A stretch of 64,000 bases of DNA. Source: Bin76 sp963665765. GTDB lineage: Bacteria; Actinomycetota; Acidimicrobiia; Spongiisociales; ZC4RG35. The stretch spans positions 2,542,001-2,606,000 of the forward strand of contig OY762464.1 in NCBI GenBank assembly GCA_963665765.1. The letters run 5' to 3'. The position numbers were made by a program, and so were the translations under genes. This document shows, in pieces, positions 16,848 through 26,500 of this stretch (position 1 is its first letter; each line of letters begins with the position of its first letter). Under the pieces are notes generated by a model. That model made no database searches. It was not told the DNA's origin and saw only the letters and a list, made by a program, of their open reading frames with translations.

Positions 16848-16853
16848 AGGATA
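16848..16853 (-). promoter_or_regulatory. Candidate -10 for aceE
   Basis: The minus strand reads TATCCT 11 bp before the aceE ATG, in the 86-bp divergent gap. If used, it gives a leader of only 4-5 nt. There is no clear -35. Confidence 0.25.
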
Positions 16854-16922
16854 CACCCCGTCCGGGAAGGGACGGTCGGGGCGATCGTTACCCCGTCGGG
16901 GGTGGAGAAAGGAGTCCTCGGT

Positions 16923-18314
16923 TTGCGGATACTGCTGATCTCCACCTACGAGTTGGGCCACCAACCGCTTCATGTCGCCTGGCCTGCCGCGGCGTTGACG
17001 GCCGAAGGTCATGAGGTGAAAGCCCTGGACCTGGCGGTGGAGGACTGGGACCGGAACCGAGTGGAGTGGGCGGAGGCGGTGGGCGTCTCCGTGCCCATGC
17101 ACACCGCTATGCGACTGGGAGTTCAAACCGCCCGGCGGATCAGATCCGACCGACCACAGTTGCCGATCGTTTTCTACGGGCTCTATGCGGCGGCGGCCAG
17201 TGATCGGGTGGTGGGCGCCGTGGCCGACCGGGCAATCGCCGGAGAGTACACCGTCCAACTGGTGGAATGGTTTCAACAGTTGGACGCCGGCGCGGGGCGG
17301 GGGGCGACGCCTATCACCATTCCCACCGGCTTGTCTCCTTCTTTGGTGCCCGCTCGTGGACTGTTGCCGTCCCTGGACAAATATGTCTGTTTGGATCACG
17401 GCGGGGTCAGCAGGTTGGCCGGGTACGTGGAGGGAAGCCGAGGATGCCGCCACCGTTGCCGTCATTGCCCGCTGCCCGCGGTGTACGACGGGCGTTACCG
17501 GATCGTGGACATAGACAGCGTCCTGGCTGACATCCAATGGCTGACCGAGCACGGCGCCGAACACATCACTTTCGGCGACCCCGATTTTCTCAACGGCCCG
17601 GTTCACGCCCGTCGGTTGATCGAGGCGGCCCATCGCTGCTTTCCTGAGCTAACCTTCGACTTGACAGTTAAAGTGGAGCACGTCCTCGCTCACCGGTCCA
17701 TCTGGCCGGGGATGGCCGACAGCCGGGTGGTATTCGTTGTGTCGGCCTTCGAAACGGTGAGCGACCGGGTGCTGGAGCTGCTGGACAAGGGCCATCAAGT
17801 GGCTGATCTGCCGCAGGCGGTGAGGATCCTGAAATCGGCGGGGATCGCGGTCCGACCCTCCTGGCTCCCCTTCACTCCGTGGACGGAGCTCTCCGACCTC
17901 GACGATATCTTCTCTTTTGTCGCCGACCACGATTTGATGGGCGCCACCGACCCGGTGCAGATGGGGATTCGTCTGCTGGTGCCGGAAGGATCATTGGTTC
18001 TGTCCATTCCCGGCGCCCGACGGATGCTGGGCGAGTACGACGTCGGTACTCTGGGATACTCCTGGGAATCGCCTGATCCGGCGGTGGACCGGCTCCAGCG
18101 GGGGATCATGGCTCTGGCCGAGCGGGAGAGCGGGGGAGAGATGAATCGTCGGGAAGCGCTCTGGGCCCAATGGTCCTTGGCCCGACAGGCGGTGGGACGA
18201 CCACCTCCCGGGTGGGAAGAAGTGGATTGGGCAGGATCGGTCCCCGGGCTTTCGGAGTCCTGGTTCTGCTGCGCCGAACCCACCGAGTTGCAGATGGCAG
18301 GTGTGTCCCGCTGA
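16923..18314 (+). CDS. CUAEP/CCAEP-tail radical SAM protein
   Basis: This protein of about 463 residues has an N-terminal cobalamin-binding-like Rossmann region (RILLISTYELGHQPLHVAWPAAAL), then a radical SAM core with the 4Fe-4S motif C175-x3-C179-x2-C182. Near the C-terminus it carries CCAEP at 449-453 within WFCCAEPTEL. This matches the family described as CUAEP/CCAEP-tail radical SAM (seleno)proteins, in which the first or second position may be selenocysteine. Here both codons are TGC, so this is the cysteine form. The substrate is unknown. The TTG start at 16923 is supported by AAAGGAG 8 bp upstream and by the fit of MRILLISTYELG. Confidence 0.88.
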   Translation: MRILLISTYELGHQPLHVAWPAAALTAEGHEVKALDLAVEDWDRNRVEWAEAVGVSVPMHTAMRLGVQTARRIRSDRPQLPIVFYGLYAAAASDRVVGAVADRAIAGEYTVQLVEWFQQLDAGAGRGATPITIPTGLSPSLVPARGLLPSLDKYVCLDHGGVSRLAGYVEGSRGCRHRCRHCPLPAVYDGRYRIVDIDSVLADIQWLTEHGAEHITFGDPDFLNGPVHARRLIEAAHRCFPELTFDLTVKVEHVLAHRSIWPGMADSRVVFVVSAFETVSDRVLELLDKGHQVADLPQAVRILKSAGIAVRPSWLPFTPWTELSDLDDIFSFVADHDLMGATDPVQMGIRLLVPEGSLVLSIPGARRMLGEYDVGTLGYSWESPDPAVDRLQRGIMALAERESGGEMNRREALWAQWSLARQAVGRPPPGWEEVDWAGSVPGLSESWFCCAEPTELQMAGVSR

Positions 18315-18328
18315 GGCACCCTCAGCGG
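18308..18328. terminator. Shared bidirectional hairpin containing both stop codons
   Basis: A perfect 9-bp inverted repeat (CCGCTGAGG / CCTCAGCGG) with a 3-nt loop spans the end of two convergent genes. The TGA of the radical SAM gene (18312-18314) lies in one arm and the TGA of the nuclease gene (minus strand, 18324-18322) in the other. Confidence 0.7.
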
Positions 18329-19755
18329 TGGGATCGGCATCGCTGTTCGAAGGGGCAGGTGCTACACCAATCTCCCACCCGATAAGAAGGAGAGGTGGCG
18401 TCGATCAGGTTCCATCGGGCGGCGGTCTCGGCGAGTCTCACCAACCGGGACGCCCATTGGCTGATCCGGTCTCTTTCCCAGACCCTTCTTTCACAGATCG
18501 GGTCTGCTCCGTGGTCAAATAGTCGGTGGATGTGAGTGGCGACGGTGGGAGCATCGCTGATTCGGAGTAAAGCTCCGAGAGCATAGATTTCCGCTTCACG
18601 GGGGTTGGTCCCTTCCGTGCTACCGGTCTTGTGATCGATGACCGCGGGGGTGCCGTCAGGTTCCCGTCCCACGGCGTCGGCCAGTCCGTAGGGCACCACC
18701 GAGATGCTGTGTTGGTCGGTCCGGAAGCGAACCGTGAATCCCAGCGGAAACTCGGTCGCCGTGATCCGGAGACCGTCGGTGCAGGGAAGCTCCAAATGCC
18801 GGCGGTAGGGAGCCTCGATCTCGGGGTCCCCGTCGAAGAGCGACCACGGGTCCTCCGAGAGAAGCGCTTTCGCCATGCGGAGGTGAAATCGGTTTCCCAC
18901 CGCCAGCCCGGGGGAGGTTTCCCGGCTACGGTGGTCGAGATCGGCGGGAATGGAAAACCAGGTTCTCCAGGCCGCCCTTCGTTCGCATAGGTCCATCTCA
19001 ACAAGCCGCGACTTGGAGATCATCAGCCGGTGGGCAGAGGGCAGGCGGCGCTTTCCGACCGGGGCGATTTCCCCCGACCACGGTTCGATGGCCGGGAAGG
19101 TGCGGCACAGATCGGCTACGTCGCACATGGAACAATGCAGACCGGCGTGGGTCTGATTCGGATCGGCTCCCACCATCTTTTGGTAGTCACGTTCCAGTTC
19201 CGCCAGGATCTGCCGGGCTTGGTGGCGGGGCATCTCCAGGCGGATCATCTCGCCGTCGGCGGTTCTTACCTCGTAGGCCTCCAGCGAATCGGGGAACCGA
19301 GGATCGGAGACGATGGTGGCTATCTCTTCGGGAGCGGAGACGAACTCGTCGTTTTCTCTGATCTGCGCCGTCTTCAACCGGTACATCTTCAGGAATCCGT
19401 CGTCGTCGGTGTGGGCGAACTGAAAGAAGACATCCAACTCATCGGGACCGATCGGAAAACTCAAATGGGGCCAGTCGAGGTCGAACTCTCCCCGGCCGGG
19501 GGTTGGCAAAAGGGGCCGGGCTCTTTTGATCTGCGCGGCCACGATGGCCGCCTGGACCGCATCCAAAGGTTTTCCGGAGGGGGCGAGGGGCTGTTCGCCG
19601 CGCAACTCGGGAGAAAGGGCATCCCAAGTCGCTTTCCATCGGCGCAGGGGAGGAGCGTTGCGGTTGGGGGTGGTCGAAAGGTGTCCCAGGTTGGCAAAAG
19701 AGCCAGGGCACTTTCGCGTGCTCGGCCTGCCCACCAGTTCTTTGGGGGTGCTCAC
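18322..19755 (-). CDS. Tandem PD-(D/E)XK nuclease with two Fe-S cysteine sets (Cas4/RecB-like)
   Basis: This 477-residue protein looks like two fused copies of a Cas4/AddB-type Fe-S nuclease module. The C-terminal copy is complete: DLCERRAAW near residue 265, GLAVGNRFHLRMAKAL, GLADAV, the catalytic VIDHKTG near 372-378, and C464-x2-C467-x5-C473. The N-terminal half repeats the layout with C16 (STRKCPGSF), DELDVFFQF, YRLKTAQ and CSMCDVADLC near 215-224. Its catalytic acidic residue is replaced in the RLK motif, so this copy may be structural. The function is probably single-strand or end processing of DNA. The gene lies next to dtd and close to adnAB. The GTG at 19755 is the likely start. Confidence 0.8.
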   Translation of the reverse strand: MSTPKELVGRPSTRKCPGSFANLGHLSTTPNRNAPPLRRWKATWDALSPELRGEQPLAPSGKPLDAVQAAIVAAQIKRARPLLPTPGRGEFDLDWPHLSFPIGPDELDVFFQFAHTDDDGFLKMYRLKTAQIRENDEFVSAPEEIATIVSDPRFPDSLEAYEVRTADGEMIRLEMPRHQARQILAELERDYQKMVGADPNQTHAGLHCSMCDVADLCRTFPAIEPWSGEIAPVGKRRLPSAHRLMISKSRLVEMDLCERRAAWRTWFSIPADLDHRSRETSPGLAVGNRFHLRMAKALLSEDPWSLFDGDPEIEAPYRRHLELPCTDGLRITATEFPLGFTVRFRTDQHSISVVPYGLADAVGREPDGTPAVIDHKTGSTEGTNPREAEIYALGALLRISDAPTVATHIHRLFDHGADPICERRVWERDRISQWASRLVRLAETAARWNLIDATSPSYRVGDWCSTCPFEQRCRSHR

Positions 19756-19817
19756 GTTCGATGCTCCGGAGCAAAGAATCCTCGACGAGCGATCGCTTCG
19801 AGGAGGTTTCTACCATC

Positions 19818-20282
19818 ATGGCGGAGATGAAAGCGGTGGTGCAACGAGTCTCTTCGGCGCGGGTGACTGTGGGGAACCAGACGGTGGGGGCGATCGATGG
19901 CGGTCTCCTGGTTCTGGTGGGCGTCACTCACGACGACCTGGTGGCCGACGCCCGGGCCGTGGCCGCCAAGATAGCCCGGCTGCGGATCTTCGCCGACCCG
20001 GCGGGCAAGATGAATCTGTCTCTGGCTGACATCGGCGCCGCGGCGCTGGTGGTCAGCCAATTCACCCTGTATGCGGATATTCGCAAGGGCCGCCGCCCCT
20101 CTTTTGTCCGGGCCGCCCGTCCTGGCACTGCGCAGCTGCTGGTGGATGAAGTGGTGGCCGAATTGCGAAGCAGCGGGATAGCAGTGGCGACCGGACGTTT
20201 CGGAGCGATGATGGAAGTTTCTCTCACCAACGACGGTCCGGTGACGATCGTCATCGAATCGAGCGGCGGTCGGATAGTCTGA
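19818..20282 (+). CDS. dtd: D-aminoacyl-tRNA deacylase
   Basis: This 154-residue enzyme removes D-amino acids and glycine from mischarged tRNA. The family signatures are clear: MKAVVQRVSSARVTV at the start, LVLVGVTHDD, the catalytic SQFTLYAD near residue 79, and the C-terminal LTNDGPVTIVIES. The ATG at 19818 has AGGAGG 11 bp upstream; an in-frame ATG at 19827 is the alternative. The gene is the only plus-strand gene between the nuclease genes on either side, divergent from the tandem nuclease gene and convergent with adnB. Confidence 0.95.
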   Translation: MAEMKAVVQRVSSARVTVGNQTVGAIDGGLLVLVGVTHDDLVADARAVAAKIARLRIFADPAGKMNLSLADIGAAALVVSQFTLYADIRKGRRPSFVRAARPGTAQLLVDEVVAELRSSGIAVATGRFGAMMEVSLTNDGPVTIVIESSGGRIV

Positions 20283-20285
20283 ACC

Positions 20286-20304
20286 CGCCCCGGGGTGGGC
20301 GTTT
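20286..20304. terminator. Hairpin between dtd and adnB
   Basis: CGCCC and GGGCG arms with a 6-nt loop are followed by TTT on the dtd strand, in the 29-bp gap between two convergent genes. The stem is short. Confidence 0.4.
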
Positions 20305-20311
20305 CGCCGGT

Positions 20312-23300
20312 TTATGGCTTTCTCCTGATGGAATCGATGAAAGTCTTGCCCTCGGGGCAAAGGTGAAAGAAGTCGCACTTTCGGCATTCTGTGGAAGGGG
20401 TGGGCGCCCATTGTTCCTCGGCGATCGAGCGGGCTATTCCCTCCAGGCGAGTGCGGGCCGAAGCCAGCCAGACGGCATCAACCGGTTCGGCGGCGGGGCT
20501 CTCGGCCAGCCGGCCTCCCCCCAGATAGGCGATGGTGACCGACAGGTTGGAAGGGGGCGGACCCAGTTCGGGTATCTCGCTCAAAGCCAGAGCGTAGACC
20601 TGCATCTGCGCCAGGCGGGCCGCATGGGGATCATCGGACGGTGGCTGACCTGATTTGAAGTCGACGATTTCCCAGGTATCGGAATCACTTCGGTACACGG
20701 CATCGATCCGCCCTCTCACCAGAAAACCCTCGTTCAGCCGGAGCGAGAAGGCCCTTTCCAGCCACTGGGTTTGCATGTCCGAGAATCGAGACCGGAGGAA
20801 CACTTCGAAGGGTTCGGGACCGGACGAAGTTTCGACCGGACGGTCTTGCCCCGTCAGGTCGGGCGCCTCGTCGTCGGGTTCCAGGAGGGGAACTTTGCCC
20901 TGGTGATGCAACTCGATCTGCCGGTGGATGCGGGTGCCGCGTCGGGTGACATAGGAATAGCGGCGCGGGAGAGGGTCTACCGCCGTCCAGAAGTATTTTT
21001 TGGGACACTGGGCGTAGGTCACCAGGCCGGTGGCCGAAGTGGTGACCGTCTTGGGGCCGGTTTCCGGCAGGTCGTCGGGCAGATTGAACAAAAGACCCGA
21101 AAACTCCTCCATGGCAGTCTGATATTCTTCTTCCACTCCCTCGGCTATCTTGGCCAGCCCATCAGCATCCTCCAAGCCAAGGCGAATCCCCCCGGCCCAG
21201 CCTTCCGCTCCGAAAACCAGATCGGGTGCAGCATCCGATTGGACAGGACTGGCAAAGGTTTCTGGTCTATCCGAAAGCGGAAAGGCCTCTTCCAAGGCTC
21301 GATCAACGTCGCGGGGAGGCTTTTCTTGGGTGGCCAACCAAGCAGCCTTGAAGAACTCGCTTTGGTGAGGGAGTTTGGGCTTTATGGTCGGTTCGGGATA
21401 TCCATACCAGTGGGCGCCTGACAGCAACAACTTTTCCTTGGCTCTGGTGGCAGCCACATACGCCACCCGCCATTCCTGTGAGAGGTGGGCGCTGCGGGCT
21501 TCTTCGGAACGCTGCTTCAGAAACCCCGTTAGTCTCTCGGGACTCATCTGTTGGTTGATCGGAGTATGAGTAGGTGGATCGAGTCGCCAGTCCCATGGCA
21601 CAGTCTCGGCCTTCCGGTAGGGATTGTCGTATCCACCCACAGCTTGTGAAGGGAAGTTTCCCCGGTAGATGGCCGGAAGGAACACCACCGGCCACTCCAG
21701 ACCCTTGGCCTTGTGAACGGTGAGCAGGGCAACTGCGTTCTCTCCCGATAACCGGGCCGCATCCAATTCTTCGGAAGGTTCTTCCATGATGGCATCCAGA
21801 TAATCCAGAAAGCCTGCAACATCGGACGGCCCTTCCAGAGGAGACCAGCTTTCCGCTTGGTCGAGAAAACGGTAGAGATTGAGGCGAACGGTGAGCCGGG
21901 TGTTGCCCGACATGGACTCCACATCGGCCCAGGCGCGGGTCTTCTCCATAATGATTCGGGACGCTTCTCCGGCCGAGATGTTCTGGCATGCCGTGAGTAG
22001 AAACCGGTACTCATCATGGAATCGGCGAAAGGGGCGTTCCAGTTGGTCTGGGAGTTCTTTCCAGAACCGGCGGTCATCCAAACCATCCGGCAGAGCACGG
22101 GGAGTGCTGTCGGGTTTCTGATAGGCAAACCTGCTCAGGTGGCGGATATCGCCCATGCCCAGGCGGTATCGACTCCCGCCCAAAAGCCGGGCGACGGCCT
22201 CCCGGTCGTCGAATCGGCCCACCACTCTCAACCATGAGTGGATCTCCACCACTTCCGGCACCACAAGAAGCCCGCCCAGATTGGCTACCTCCGCCGGAAT
22301 GTCATGGTGCTGCAGTTGCCGGTATACCCCGGCGATGTCCTTGGTCTTTCGAAACAAAACCGCCAACTCCGACCAAGGCCTTCCCGCTTGGTGGTATTCC
22401 TTCAGCTGTTGGGCGATCCACGCCGCCTCATCTACGAAAGTGGGGTGCCAGGCGGCTCTAACCTGGGAGGGCACCGCTTTGGGAAGAGCCTGCAGTTGCT
22501 TGGTGTCGGAGCCGATTTCGGTTTTGATTTGGTTGGCGAACCGGATGATCTCTTTCCCGGAGCGGCGGTTGAAGGTGAGAGAAAGCGTTTCAGCATCCTT
22601 TCCATCCGGGGTGGGAAAGTGGGTGGGAAAGTCCCCGAAGTTCTGGAGCGATGCCCCTCGCCATTCGTAGAGGGTCTGATCGGAGTCTCCTATCACCGTT
22701 AGAGGAAATCCCTCGCCGAACAGCTCTTGGAGAATCATCCGCTGGGCGGCGTTGGTGTCCTGGTACTCGTCGGCCACCGCCACCTGGTAGCGGGCTCTGA
22801 TCCGCCCGGCAATCGGAGGCTCCTCGGTGAGAATCCGGTGGGCTTGAGAGATCAAATCTCCGTAGTCCACCACCCCCAGCCGCTGCTTGTGTTGCTGGTA
22901 ACGGCGGGCGGCCTCCACTAGGCCGGGGCGCTTTTCCAGGGCATCCACCAGGCGTCGGTAGTCATTGAAGTCGCCCTTGCGCCGAAAATCCGACTGAGTG
23001 AACTCCGGCAGGCGGGCGTTCAGCATCGACTCATCCACCCGATCCGGATCCACCAGGTGGTCAGCCAGAGAAGAGCAGAATCGGATGATGGCGCCGGGGA
23101 GGTAGAAGAAATCGGTGTTGTCCAACCCCGGCAGGAGCGTCTCCCGGATGACCTGCTTCACCAGTTGCCGGGTCTGGGCCGGGCCGATGATGGGGGAGTG
23201 GCGTTCGATCCCCAAGGTCGCCCCGAACTCGGCGATGATCTGTGAACAGAAGCCGTGATAGGTGTAGACCGGCACTGTTCGGAAGGGATCGGTTTGATTG

Positions 23301-23551
23301 GCAAGCACTTCCTGCACGCGGTGGGATAGTTCCTGGGCCGCCTTGTTGGTGAACGTCAGTCCCAGGGCCTGTTCGGGGGCCATACCCTCCTTTTCGATTA
23401 GCCGAGCAATTCGATAGGAGACGGTGGTGGTCTTGCCGGTGCCTGCGCCGGCCGACACTCGCAGGGGTTGAAGCGGATAGTCAACCACGGCCTGCTGTTC
23501 TCTTGAGAGGATTATCCCTTGGGGAGGTGTCGGTGGTACAGGTGCGGTCAT
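20312..23551 (-). CDS. adnB: AdnB-like helicase-nuclease (UvrD/REP motor plus Fe-S PD-(D/E)XK domain)
   Basis: This 1079-residue protein has a full UvrD-type superfamily 1A motor followed by a RecB-like nuclease, the architecture of mycobacterial AdnB. Visible motifs are SREQQAVV (Q), AGAGTGKTTT (Walker A), VAVADEYQDT (Walker B), GDSDQTLYEWRGA (III), TVHKAKGLEWPVVF (V) and EWRVAYVAATRAKEKLLL (VI). The C-terminal nuclease has YAQCPKKYF, VDFKSGQ as the catalytic D-x-K, and ECRKCDFFHLC completing the Fe-S cluster ligands. AdnAB unwinds and resects DNA double-strand breaks. The ATG at 23551 overlaps the adnA stop (ATGA), so the two are co-translated; the frame is open for another 90 bp upstream inside adnA. 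Confidence 0.92.
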   Translation of the reverse strand: MTAPVPPTPPQGIILSREQQAVVDYPLQPLRVSAGAGTGKTTTVSYRIARLIEKEGMAPEQALGLTFTNKAAQELSHRVQEVLANQTDPFRTVPVYTYHGFCSQIIAEFGATLGIERHSPIIGPAQTRQLVKQVIRETLLPGLDNTDFFYLPGAIIRFCSSLADHLVDPDRVDESMLNARLPEFTQSDFRRKGDFNDYRRLVDALEKRPGLVEAARRYQQHKQRLGVVDYGDLISQAHRILTEEPPIAGRIRARYQVAVADEYQDTNAAQRMILQELFGEGFPLTVIGDSDQTLYEWRGASLQNFGDFPTHFPTPDGKDAETLSLTFNRRSGKEIIRFANQIKTEIGSDTKQLQALPKAVPSQVRAAWHPTFVDEAAWIAQQLKEYHQAGRPWSELAVLFRKTKDIAGVYRQLQHHDIPAEVANLGGLLVVPEVVEIHSWLRVVGRFDDREAVARLLGGSRYRLGMGDIRHLSRFAYQKPDSTPRALPDGLDDRRFWKELPDQLERPFRRFHDEYRFLLTACQNISAGEASRIIMEKTRAWADVESMSGNTRLTVRLNLYRFLDQAESWSPLEGPSDVAGFLDYLDAIMEEPSEELDAARLSGENAVALLTVHKAKGLEWPVVFLPAIYRGNFPSQAVGGYDNPYRKAETVPWDWRLDPPTHTPINQQMSPERLTGFLKQRSEEARSAHLSQEWRVAYVAATRAKEKLLLSGAHWYGYPEPTIKPKLPHQSEFFKAAWLATQEKPPRDVDRALEEAFPLSDRPETFASPVQSDAAPDLVFGAEGWAGGIRLGLEDADGLAKIAEGVEEEYQTAMEEFSGLLFNLPDDLPETGPKTVTTSATGLVTYAQCPKKYFWTAVDPLPRRYSYVTRRGTRIHRQIELHHQGKVPLLEPDDEAPDLTGQDRPVETSSGPEPFEVFLRSRFSDMQTQWLERAFSLRLNEGFLVRGRIDAVYRSDSDTWEIVDFKSGQPPSDDPHAARLAQMQVYALALSEIPELGPPPSNLSVTIAYLGGGRLAESPAAEPVDAVWLASARTRLEGIARSIAEEQWAPTPSTECRKCDFFHLCPEGKTFIDSIRRKP

Positions 23552-26500
23552 GATATGAAAGCTTCCCTGCCTTCCGGCCAGGCCGGGCACAATGTGCGGA
23601 CCTTGCATTTTTTGCATTCCCCCGACGGTTTGGCCGGCCATGGCTGGGGTTCGGCTTTTTCGGAAACGATGGCTTGAGCAATCCCGTCCAGGAGATTCAC
23701 CACCTCCGACAACCTGGCCGGATCAAAAGAACGCGTCCAAGAGCCGCCGTCTTTAAGGGGATGCCAGAATTCGGCGCTGCCGGCCCCGACATCGGGTTCG
23801 GCTTGGGAAAGGGCCCACAGATAGAAACCCAGTTGCAGGGATACCTTGGCGTCTTTGATCGGCATCGGAGTCTTGGAGGTCTTGTAGTCGATTACCCGTA
23901 GAGTTCCGTCTTCCATCCGGTCGATCCGATCGATCCGGCCTCTCCAGGTAACACCATTCAGATCGCAGTCCACTGCCCTCTCGAATTCGACCGGCGCCGA
24001 CCCGTCGTCTGGCCAACGCTCCGCCAGCTGTTTCAGCAGTTTTTCCCCTCGCGCCCGCCAAGCCTGGTTGAGAACCGGAGTCCCAAAATCCATTTGAGCG
24101 CATTCTCGGGCCAGCACCTCCAAGGCGTGGGACAGGTCCAGGCCGACTTCCCCCCGTTCTGACGAGGCATTCCCACAGATTTGCAGCACGTGGTGTATCA
24201 ATTGTCCAAATCTGGCATAGGGGTTCTCATCGGGGGGATAGATCCGCAGGCGTCTTTCCAACGCGTATTGTCGAGGGCACTTTTGATAATCGTCGGCCTG
24301 CGACGCCGACATGATGTGTCCTGGGTCGATCAAACCCCGATCCGATCCCGGGGTGGATACACCTGGAAAGTTTCGAGCGTCCCACAGATGGGTTTTGGCC
24401 GGGTGGGCCAGCACCATGGCGGCGGCCACCCGGCGAGGCCGGAGTTGTTGATTGTCCCTTTGGATCCGCCGGACATAACTTTCGACTTCCAGAGGCCCTA
24501 TCGGGGATGCGGTTGGACTTGAACCAGGGGATCCCAGAGGTACTCCGGTTCTCTGCGCCAGTTGCCAGGCAAATCGGCTGACGGTGCGGTGTACTTCGTT
24601 CAGATCGGGGGTGGTGGAGGTCCATACCACTCGACGGCGGGCGCGGGTCATGGCTATGTAGGCCAGGTTGCGCTCTTCTTCCAACCGATGTTCCCGCAGG
24701 TGGGTTGGATCCGGATCACCCTGGGATAGGAACTGGGTTTCCAGCAAAGAGCGAAATGGACGGGTGTCGGGAAAGGTCCCCTCGATGGCGCCGAAGATGA
24801 ATACCACCTCGAATTGTCGGCCCTTGGCCTGATGAATGCTGCCGATCATCACCTGTCCCTCTTCCGACCTTCCGGCGGGAAGCAGGGGAGAAGCCTCCAG
24901 ATCCCCTTCCAGCGTCAGCTCCCGGTAGTCGATCAGAGAAGTGTCGGGTGAACGTTCGGCAAGTCTGCCGAGGGTCTGAGCGAAGGAAACCAGGGCGGAG
25001 CGGTAATCGCCCGGTCGGTCCGATTCGGCCAGCCGATCAAACTGGGGGACCCGGCTCCACAGTTTCCAAAAACCGCGGGTGGCGGGAGCGCTTTCCGCCC
25101 AGGAGCAATCTTGGAGCAGACGAGAAAGCGACGCCGCGGCGGGAAGTTCCTTCTCCAAGATCTGCGACCACGATTGACACTGGAGTTGGCGCTTGGTCCG
25201 CAGCTCGCGAGAGCGCCCCTCGGTCAGAGAAAACAGAGGTCCCAACAGGACACTTTCCATGATCTGATCGAGTTGGGCGGCGGTTTCTCGGGAGGGGTTC
25301 GGATCACGGTCAACCACCGCGCCCTTGGCCAAATCCAACACCAGGCGAACCGCCGGGTGGTCTATCAGCCGTGCTCCCGGGCGAGCATGGGGGATTCCCT
25401 GGCGGTCGAGCGCCCGGGAGAGACTGCTAAGAGGTTCGGTGGTACGAGTTAGCACCGCGATGTCGGAATAAGAAAAACGCTGTTCCAGATGAAGTCTTTT
25501 GATTTCCGATGCGATCCAGTCGTTTTCCGCCATTTCCTGGTCGAAGGCATAGAACTCGACTCTTCCGGAATGAGGAGCAGGAGAGGGGAGCGCCGCGCGG
25601 GCGTATTCAGGCAGCAGTTGTCCAGCGGAGGACAACACCTGCGGAGGAACCCGGAAACTTCGGGTCAGGGTGAACACCCCAACCGATGAGGCTATGTCTC
25701 CGAAAGTCTTGGGAAAGTCGCTCACCGAGGCCCGTTCGGCGCCCCGAAAGGAAAAGGAGGTCTGTTGTGGGTCGGCGACTGCGGTTAGGTGGCAGCCACC
25801 TCCAGCTAGTTTCTGAAGGATCTCCATCTGCACCAGGGTCGCCTCTTGGTATTCATCCACCAGTACATAGGGAAACCGGGCGGCGGTTCGGGCCAGGATC
25901 TCGGGTATGCCCAAGGCGTGGTTTGCTCTGAGTAAAAGGCCCGTGTAGTCGATCGTGCCTTCTGTGTCGAGCCGATCCACATACCGCTGGTAAAAACCCG
26001 GCAGGGCCTTCCAGGCGGGTCGTTCTGCCGCCCGTTCGGCCAGTTCCTCGGGGGTGATGCGCTGCTCTCCGCACCTCAACATGAAATCCGCCAGCTCTTC
26101 GGCCAATGTGTGGGTATGGAGCATCCGCCGGTAATAAAGGGGCCATCGGCCCGGTTCTTCATCGGCCAGGACACCCTTGACGAAATGAACCTGTTCAGGG
26201 GCGGTGAGCAGCAGCGGGGGTTGGGTGGTTCCAAACAGCGCCTGGCAGTTTTCTTCCACCAGCGACCGGGCAAAGGCATAGAAGGTGCCAACCTGCAACT
26301 CCCCGAAGGAGCGGCGGGCGGCTTCGGTGATCCGTGTGCGGAGATCGGCGGCGGTTTCCCGGGAGAAGGACAGCGCCAGCACCTGATCGGAGGAGACATC
26401 CGCGGTGTTTATGAGGTGAGCCGCACGGCGCGCCAGCAACTCGGTCTTGCCGGTCCCCGGCCCTCCGGTAACCAGTTGGACCCCGTCGATGTTCCCGACC

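Noticed and set aside
14425..16938. 837-codon plus-strand open frame opposite aceE
   Set aside because: It lies antisense to a clear AceE gene, has low-complexity Gly/His/Gln composition and matches no family. Long antisense frames are expected in high-GC DNA.
18267..18272. Selenocysteine in the CUAEP-type motif of the radical SAM protein
   Set aside because: Both codons are TGC, not TGA, so no recoding is needed.
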